This document shows, piece by piece, positions 59,062 to 64,000 of a stretch of DNA of 64,000 nucleotides (position 1 is its first letter; each line of letters begins with the position of its first letter). The position numbers and the translations under genes were made by a program. The notes beneath the pieces are model-generated. The model did not search any database. It was not told the DNA's origin and saw only the letters and a program-made list of their open reading frames with translations. Origin of the DNA: an uncultured bacterium (GTDB taxonomy: Bacteria > Cyanobacteriota > Vampirovibrionia > Gastranaerophilales > Gastranaerophilaceae); contig CASFPN010000031.1 of NCBI GenBank assembly GCA_949296425.1, positions 39,575 through 103,574 of the forward strand. Reading direction: 5' to 3'.

Positions 59062-62019
59062 TTAAAAATATATGATAAGATTCAAATTGAAATCGGGGGT
59101 GCTAATCTCGTTGCTGGGCGGTTTTATGACGTTTAGAGTATCTTTAACAGATTGTAACACAATTTTATCAATTTCTGAAGAACCGCTGCTTAAGACAATT
59201 TTTGAATCCTTAAGATTTCCGCTTTTATCCAATGTCAGAGCAACTTTTACCTGGTTTGAATAAGCATATTCCGAGGCAAGTAGTAAATCTGCCGAAAGTG
59301 AAAGTTTAATGCTTCTTCCTGCAGTCCTCAGGTAGTTTTGTATTTTCGGGCTGTATGAAAGAGCATCAGGTACATCCCAGACAAGTCTTTTTACATCAAG
59401 ATATGATTCGGTTGATATCGGCTTTTTGGCAGTTGCCGTATTTTTCAATTCTTTTATTTGTTTTGATTTTTCTTGTTTGGTGTCAGCTTTTTTAGTGATT
59501 GCCGGAGCATTGGATTCAAGAATATTTTCAGGAGACCGTTGATGTTCCGGGTTATTAATTATGTCAGATGATGACGGAGTTTCAATATCTGAGGTTACAT
59601 CAGATTTGGGTTTTAAAAATACAAATGCAGAAGCTCCCGCAAGAACTGTAATTAGTGCAGCTGTAGTTAAAAGGGCTTTTTTGCTGGATTTTTTCTGTTT
59701 AAGAAAAGCTGCGCCGGGAACCTGTTGCTGCGGCATATTATCATCCTGCTGAGGAGTGTATGATTCTAGACTGTCCAAATCTGTATCAGAAACCGGGTCT
59801 GTATCATTATATAACACCCCGAGCTTATCGGTATCTTCTTCGGTACTTTCTTCCGGATAGTTTTGATTGCCATCATTAAAATCTGCCATGTTAAGCAGTT
59901 CATCAAGATCGTTCAGATCTGTTTGAGAGAGTTCGCTGTTTGTATCCGGAATTTCGGGGCTTTGTGCTTCCGCTCCCTGAGCTTGTTCAGATTCTGAATC
60001 AGTGGAAGAAGATAATAAATCATCAATATCGGGTATTATGTCATCTGAATTTGAATCTGTAATTTCTTCGTTGGCCTTTTCATCAAGCTGTGTTGCTGGA
60101 TTTGTCTGAGATATAACATCATCAGTATTTTCCGGAACCGTGTCATTTACGTTTAACAGATTATCAATTTGCGACATAAGTTCATCGGAAGTTATTTCTT
60201 CAACATTTTGATTTATCGAGGTATTGTCAAGTCCAATATCTTCAATAGATATGTTGCTTATATTTTCTTCGGTCATGTTTTCAAGAAGATTTTGACCGAA
60301 GCTGCCTGAATCTTCATTATTTTCAGGAGTCTGTATTTCTGTTTCCGTATTTGAATTTTCGATATCACTTATTTCATTCAGTGCTTGAAAATCTGTATTC
60401 TCTTGTGTATTTTGCTGTGAATCTGCAATTTCAGTGTTTTGTATATCATCATTAATAGCATCAATACTTAATTCTTCAAGATCTGCAAAATCATCAAAAT
60501 TATCGGCAGTTATATTTTGATGGTTTTGGGGCGGCTGCTCATTTTCCTCATAAGCATCATTTGTATCAAATGCCAATAAATTTTCCTCTACATTATCATT
60601 TGCAGTTTCTTCGATAACATCTTCCTGTATAGGAAGGTCAGTCAAAGAAACACTATTATCAGTGTTTTCTGTCAGGCTCATATCCGGTCTGATGTTAGTT
60701 TCTGTTATATCATCAAGTGATAAAGTTTCTTCATCAATATTCGGAAGAGCGGTTAATTCGTCCATAAACGATGTGTCTATATTGTCAAGTGATATTGTAT
60801 CTTCAAGATTGTCTGATGTTTGCTGTTCCGATTCAATTTCATTTTGAACTTCTATATCATCAAAGGAAATTTTGTTATCAATTTGATCAATAAAATCAGT
60901 ATTTTCTATTTCGTTGTTTATATCCAGATTTTCAAAAGATATAGTTTCTTCCTGGTAATTTTGTTCATCGTCTGCTGGAATATTGTCAAGTTCTGATGTA
61001 TCAATATCATCAAATACAATTGGTTCTGCGGAATCATTGGGAATATCTGTGAGCTCCTGGTCAATTTCTATACCTGTTTCTGCGATATTCAATACAGAAT
61101 CAGCAGTTTCTGCTGCTTTCTCAATCGTATCTGCCGCTTTATCCTCAATTTCACCTTCAGTTGCTGCGGATGCTGCTGTTGCCAAACCTATATCATCAAG
61201 AATATTAGTTAAATCATCCTGTGAATTGTGAACGGAAATTTCATCGACAGGTTGAGCGGAAGATGTTTCCTGCAAGGCAGAGGAATCCGCTGAAATATTA
61301 TCCTGCGGTTCTTTTCTGTTAATCTGCGGGTCAGTCATTGCTTTGTATGAAAGTGTTTCAAAATTTTCATATTCAATGAACTTGTCTCTGAGTTCGGCAC
61401 TTTTTGTCAGTTGTTTTATAAGATATTGTTTTTCATCTTCCGAAATATCGTTGTCAGACATTGCCATAATAATTCTTTCGGAATTTTCAATATCTTTCTC
61501 GCTTGCGGCAGTTGCCGTATTCCCGTTATAGTTTTCGATATATGTTTTTAAATCCGATACGGGATTCAGTTTTTCTTTTTCAATAAAATAATAATCATTG
61601 TTCTGGTTATTTTTATTAATCATTTTAGGTTCAAAAAAACCTAGAAATTTTACATGGGAAAAATCTTTTGCAAGATTAAAAACAAGATAAATATCAGGTA
61701 TAAGATTGTATTTAAAATGAGATTTTGGAATAAAAATAACATTTTCGTCAAGAACAACTCTGACGTCAATATGGATATTAGGAAGCATGACATCTGATAT
61801 ATCAAGTTCTTCAAGTATCTTTTTTATTGAATGAATATTAAAAATATCAGAAACATTAATGTTTTCTGATGCCAGATATTTTAAAGCGAGTTCTGCTCCA
61901 AGAGTATTAATATATGCTCGGTTTCTGATATTTTTATCCGCAAAAGCGTTCACTGCTGCGCTTGCGTCAAGTTTGTCCTGATCTTCAATATAAATTATAG
62001 TATCTTGTTGATATCCCAT
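59062..62019 (-). CDS. DUF1822-like / acidic linker / TonB C-terminal fusion protein
   Basis: 985 residues. N-terminal cytosolic domain (about 25-170; NRAYINTLGAELALKYLASE and the PDIYLVFNLAKDFSHVKFLG strand) resembles cyanobacterial DUF1822. From about 230 to 770 a very acidic, repeat-like linker (Asp/Glu/Asn/Ile/Ser; units such as ISFDDIEVQNEIES and ISLDNIDTSFMDEL). One membrane segment (ALLTTAALITVLAGASAFVF) and a C-terminal TonB-like domain (about 880-985; QVKVALTLDKSGNLKDSKIV, then LSSGSSEIDKIVLQSVKDTL). The topology (N inside, C outside) would let it couple an envelope signal to the sigma factor 37 bases downstream. AAAGGGAA lies before the ATG. Confidence 0.75.
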   Translation of the reverse strand: MGYQQDTIIYIEDQDKLDASAAVNAFADKNIRNRAYINTLGAELALKYLASENINVSDIFNIHSIKKILEELDISDVMLPNIHIDVRVVLDENVIFIPKSHFKYNLIPDIYLVFNLAKDFSHVKFLGFFEPKMINKNNQNNDYYFIEKEKLNPVSDLKTYIENYNGNTATAASEKDIENSERIIMAMSDNDISEDEKQYLIKQLTKSAELRDKFIEYENFETLSYKAMTDPQINRKEPQDNISADSSALQETSSAQPVDEISVHNSQDDLTNILDDIGLATAASAATEGEIEDKAADTIEKAAETADSVLNIAETGIEIDQELTDIPNDSAEPIVFDDIDTSELDNIPADDEQNYQEETISFENLDINNEIENTDFIDQIDNKISFDDIEVQNEIESEQQTSDNLEDTISLDNIDTSFMDELTALPNIDEETLSLDDITETNIRPDMSLTENTDNSVSLTDLPIQEDVIEETANDNVEENLLAFDTNDAYEENEQPPQNHQNITADNFDDFADLEELSIDAINDDIQNTEIADSQQNTQENTDFQALNEISDIENSNTETEIQTPENNEDSGSFGQNLLENMTEENISNISIEDIGLDNTSINQNVEEITSDELMSQIDNLLNVNDTVPENTDDVISQTNPATQLDEKANEEITDSNSDDIIPDIDDLLSSSTDSESEQAQGAEAQSPEIPDTNSELSQTDLNDLDELLNMADFNDGNQNYPEESTEEDTDKLGVLYNDTDPVSDTDLDSLESYTPQQDDNMPQQQVPGAAFLKQKKSSKKALLTTAALITVLAGASAFVFLKPKSDVTSDIETPSSSDIINNPEHQRSPENILESNAPAITKKADTKQEKSKQIKELKNTATAKKPISTESYLDVKRLVWDVPDALSYSPKIQNYLRTAGRSIKLSLSADLLLASEYAYSNQVKVALTLDKSGNLKDSKIVLSSGSSEIDKIVLQSVKDTLNVIKPPSNEISTPDFNLNLIIYF

Positions 62020-62187
62020 GTCAATTTCCCTTTCTATTCAATAAGATGACACTCAAAAAAAAAATATTCCAATTTTATTGTAAATTTTTGTAACAAATAT
62101 TGAAAAATTAATCTATTTTAGTCAAAATAAATATGTCAGTCGTTTTTATCCTAATAAAGTATAATATGTGTTAAAGGAGGTTTTCTT

Positions 62188-62598
62188 ATGATAAATTCTG
62201 TTTCCGGTATTAGTTTTCGTGGTGATGCTGCTGTCAATGCCAGTGATTTAATTAATTCGCCAGGCAAATTTACACTCCCGGCTGCGCCTGCTGAAGTTCC
62301 TGCTGATTCTTTTGAAAAAGCTGAAGGTCAAAAGAAAAAGAGTCATACAGGTGCAATAATCGGTACAATTGTAGGTTTGCTTGCAGCGGCATATATTGGT
62401 TTAGGTATTGCAGTACATAAAGGCGGACTTACAAAAATAGATAATCCTGAAGGAATTATGCAAAAAGCTAAAAACTTCTTCCATTCAATCGGTGAAAGTG
62501 CTGATAATTTATGGGGAAAAATTAGAGGTAAAAAGGCTGAAGGTGCATCAAATACTAATACTCAGGAATTAGCCTCGGAAGTCCCAGCGGCAGAGTAA
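62188..62598 (+). CDS. Small membrane protein with N-terminal ISFRG motif
   Basis: 136 residues. SVSGISFRG at the start, a Pro/Ala linker, a membrane segment (about 52-73; GAIIGTIVGLLAAAYIGLGI), then a basic/Ala-rich tail. It has the best Shine-Dalgarno in this part of the window (AAAGGAGGT), so strong translation is expected. Layout and N-terminal motif recall the protein at 6398. Divergent from the DUF1822-TonB gene. Function unknown. Confidence 0.65.
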   Translation: MINSVSGISFRGDAAVNASDLINSPGKFTLPAAPAEVPADSFEKAEGQKKKSHTGAIIGTIVGLLAAAYIGLGIAVHKGGLTKIDNPEGIMQKAKNFFHSIGESADNLWGKIRGKKAEGASNTNTQELASEVPAAE

Positions 62599-62614
62599 TT
62601 ATAAATATAAAAAT

Positions 62615-62643
62615 AAAAAATCCCGTGTAATGCGGGATTTTTT
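62615..62643. terminator. Bidirectional intrinsic terminator
   Basis: Stem AAAAAATCCCG / CGGGATTTTTT with a 7-base loop, between the convergent 62188 gene and hemW. Confidence 0.85.
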
Positions 62644-63730
62644 ATTGCAAAAAGTCTGAAAGAATTGTGTTACTGACGAGTACCCCCTCTTTTGTCAGCG
62701 TAAAACCTGTATTAGTTTCTTTTAGATACCCGTAAGAAATGTACTTATCCAACGTCACTGAGTAGGTTTTACGAAAATCTATGTTAAATTTTTTATTTAT
62801 TTTTTCTGTGTTAATTCCGCTTGATTTTCGAAATCCTAAAAAGATTTCTTCTTCCAGCTGTTCCTGAAAAGAAAGTCTGTGACTCTTTTTATGACTACAT
62901 GGATTATTGATGTACTCTTTTAAATTTGAAGTATTAAAATATCTTATTCCGTTTTCATATCCGTGTGCAGCTAAGCCAAAACCATAGTAGGTACTGTTGT
63001 TCCAGTAATTTAAATTATGACGTGATTCAAAATTTTCTTTTGAAAAATTGCTGATTTCATAATGTTTAAAATTATTTTCTGTAAGAATTTCAATCGCTTT
63101 CAAATACATATCAGCCTGTATGTCATCATCGGGAAGATTTTGCGGTGGATTTTTATAATAAAAACAACCCTTATCTATTTTCAATCCGTAAAGTGAAACG
63201 TGCTGTATGTTTAAAGAAATTGCATGCAGCAAATCATTTTCAAACATTTTTATTGTCTGTTGCGGCAAGCCGTAAATAAAATCAAGGCTGATATTTTTAA
63301 AGCCGTTTTTTGCAGCGGATTTTACAACATTTTCAACATCTTTGGCTTTGTGGCTGCGGCCGATTTCTTTCAATATTTTATCGTTGAATGTCTGACATCC
63401 GAAACTCAGCCTGTTTATGCCGGTTTTTTTTAATTGTTCAAGGTATTCATCTGTAATTCCTTCAGGATTAAGTTCTGCTGTGACTTCTGTTGAAGAATCA
63501 ATGTTAAACAGAGTGATAATGTCGGAAAACTCATGTGGGGTGAGTATAGACGGTGTTCCGCCGCCAAAATAGAGAGTATTTAAAACTTCATGTTTGTATG
63601 AATGACTTATTTCTTTTTTGAGTGCGGTTAAATATTCATTTTTTAGATTTGTAAAGCAAAAAGATACAAATGAACAATATTTGCATTTTGACTTGCAAAA
63701 CGGGATATGGATATAGACATTTTTTACCAT
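62642..63730 (-). CDS. hemW: Radical SAM heme chaperone HemW
   Basis: 362 residues. VYIHIPFCKSKCKYCSFVSF has the C-x3-C-x2-C 4Fe-4S motif and the extra Cys region of HemW/HemN-like proteins; YFGGGTPSIL binds SAM. The C-terminal domain is complete. HemW inserts heme into target proteins rather than oxidising coproporphyrinogen. No Shine-Dalgarno; TACTAT lies 6 bases before the ATG. Many annotations of such proteins as coproporphyrinogen oxidase are wrong. Confidence 0.92.
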   Translation of the reverse strand: MVKNVYIHIPFCKSKCKYCSFVSFCFTNLKNEYLTALKKEISHSYKHEVLNTLYFGGGTPSILTPHEFSDIITLFNIDSSTEVTAELNPEGITDEYLEQLKKTGINRLSFGCQTFNDKILKEIGRSHKAKDVENVVKSAAKNGFKNISLDFIYGLPQQTIKMFENDLLHAISLNIQHVSLYGLKIDKGCFYYKNPPQNLPDDDIQADMYLKAIEILTENNFKHYEISNFSKENFESRHNLNYWNNSTYYGFGLAAHGYENGIRYFNTSNLKEYINNPCSHKKSHRLSFQEQLEEEIFLGFRKSSGINTEKINKKFNIDFRKTYSVTLDKYISYGYLKETNTGFTLTKEGVLVSNTILSDFLQ

Positions 63731-63825
63731 AGTTTTATAGTATTATAAATAATATTAGATTAACAGTCGCAAAATACATAAAATTTGAGTTATAATGTTA
63801 ATATAAATTTAAAAATTGTAAACTC

Positions 63826-63835
63826 GGGGGGGGGG
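63826..63835. repeat. Homopolymeric G10 tract
   Basis: A second run of ten G, preceded by CTC and followed by CGGCACTCTA; the tract at 13891 is preceded by TTTTTC and followed by CACTTCTA. A TATAAT lies 30 bases upstream (63791-63796). Confidence 0.75.
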
Positions 63836-64000
63836 CGGCACTCTAGGCATCGCCGGAGTCAAAAAAGCTAAGAGGCATAGATGCGAAGCTAGTTTAGAAG
63901 TTAAGAAGATAAGAAGATATGAAGATAGGCTATTAACAGAAACTACCTCCTTCCTTCCCTTATTAGGGAAGGATAAGAGGATGGGTAACAATCAATACCC
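63834..64000 (+). CDS. Open frame from the G10 tract to the window edge (possible start of a prepilin gene)
   Basis: From the end of the G-run one plus-strand frame is open for 55 codons to the window edge (TLGIAGVKKAKRHR ... EVKKIRRYEDRLL). No in-frame start lies upstream of the tract (TAA at 63819). The G10 and its flanks resemble those in the leader of the prepilin gene at 13170, so this may be the leader region of another switched prepilin, but no FTLAE motif is within the window. The stretch 63890-63990 also shares AAGATAAGAAG and GGCTATTAAC with the 36182 repeat family. Confidence 0.25.

Noticed and set aside
62642..63730. Oxygen-independent coproporphyrinogen oxidase (HemN)
   Set aside because: Length and the PFCKSKCKYCSF start fit HemW, which lacks the N-terminal extension of HemN.
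63809..63991. Minus-strand frame over the G10 tract
   Set aside because: Pro-run and composition come from the homopolymer and repeats; no start signal.

Overview
The window looks like a chromosomal stretch of an AT-rich, anaerobic, diderm, non-photosynthetic relative of Cyanobacteria. The best guess is Candidatus Melainabacteria (Vampirovibrionia), order Gastranaerophilales. The reasons are: prepilin-like proteins with the leader style common in that group; two [FeFe]-hydrogenases plus the maturase HydF; reverse-type rubrerythrin; an LptF/LptG permease (outer membrane); and a DUF1822-like domain encoded beside a sigma factor, an arrangement otherwise typical of Cyanobacteria. No photosynthesis genes are present. 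This is inference from gene content, not a phylogeny.

Layout. 0-5 kb: end of an acyl-CoA ligase, small secreted and regulatory proteins, rubrerythrin, dnaK. 5-14 kb: an intact prepilin-like gene, a low-complexity membrane protein with a 48-bp tandem repeat, rfbA, glyA, a WecA/TagO-type transferase, dxr, and a second prepilin gene held out of frame by a run of ten C. 14-24 kb: redox block with a group B-like [FeFe]-hydrogenase, a PAS-bearing sensory-type [FeFe]-hydrogenase with a SpoIIE phosphatase and two thioredoxin-like 2Fe-2S proteins, purB, rpsO and hydF. 24-31 kb: a broken paralogue of the 6.4-kb gene, a MNT/HEPN pair, gatA, a repeat island and an LptG-like permease. 31-39 kb: an alcohol dehydrogenase, gyrA and a dTDP-rhamnose cluster (rfbC, rfbB, GT92, rfbD). 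39-46 kb: an EF-hand protein, a phage tail-fibre remnant, acpS, pheA, a phosphohexomutase, zinc-ribbon proteins, a dead M48 protease homologue and a GT2. 46.7-51.8 kb: a signalling operon (GAF/HD-GYP, TPR, two LuxR-type response regulators, pentapeptide protein). 52-54 kb: NifU-like and GGGtGRT proteins. 54-55 kb: a DUF559 endonuclease between palindromic repeats and a His/Cys-rich ribbon-helix-helix protein. 55-62 kb: a three-gene operon for a DUF1822-TonB fusion, a sigma factor and a zinc-ribbon STAND-like ATPase. 62-64 kb: hemW, then a second G10 tract.

The most striking layer lies outside ordinary genes. At least five families of short repeats fill the intergenic gaps. One sits in frame inside dxr, one supplies ribosome-binding sites, one carries the start of a 23S-rRNA intervening-sequence protein, and one block occurs four times at 143-171 bases before a start codon. 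Homopolymer, pentamer and 48-bp repeats suggest several switchable surface or secreted proteins. About nine genes have a -10-like hexamer only 6-7 bases before the ATG and no Shine-Dalgarno, which suggests frequent leaderless transcripts.

No tRNA, rRNA, CRISPR array or complete insertion sequence was recognised.
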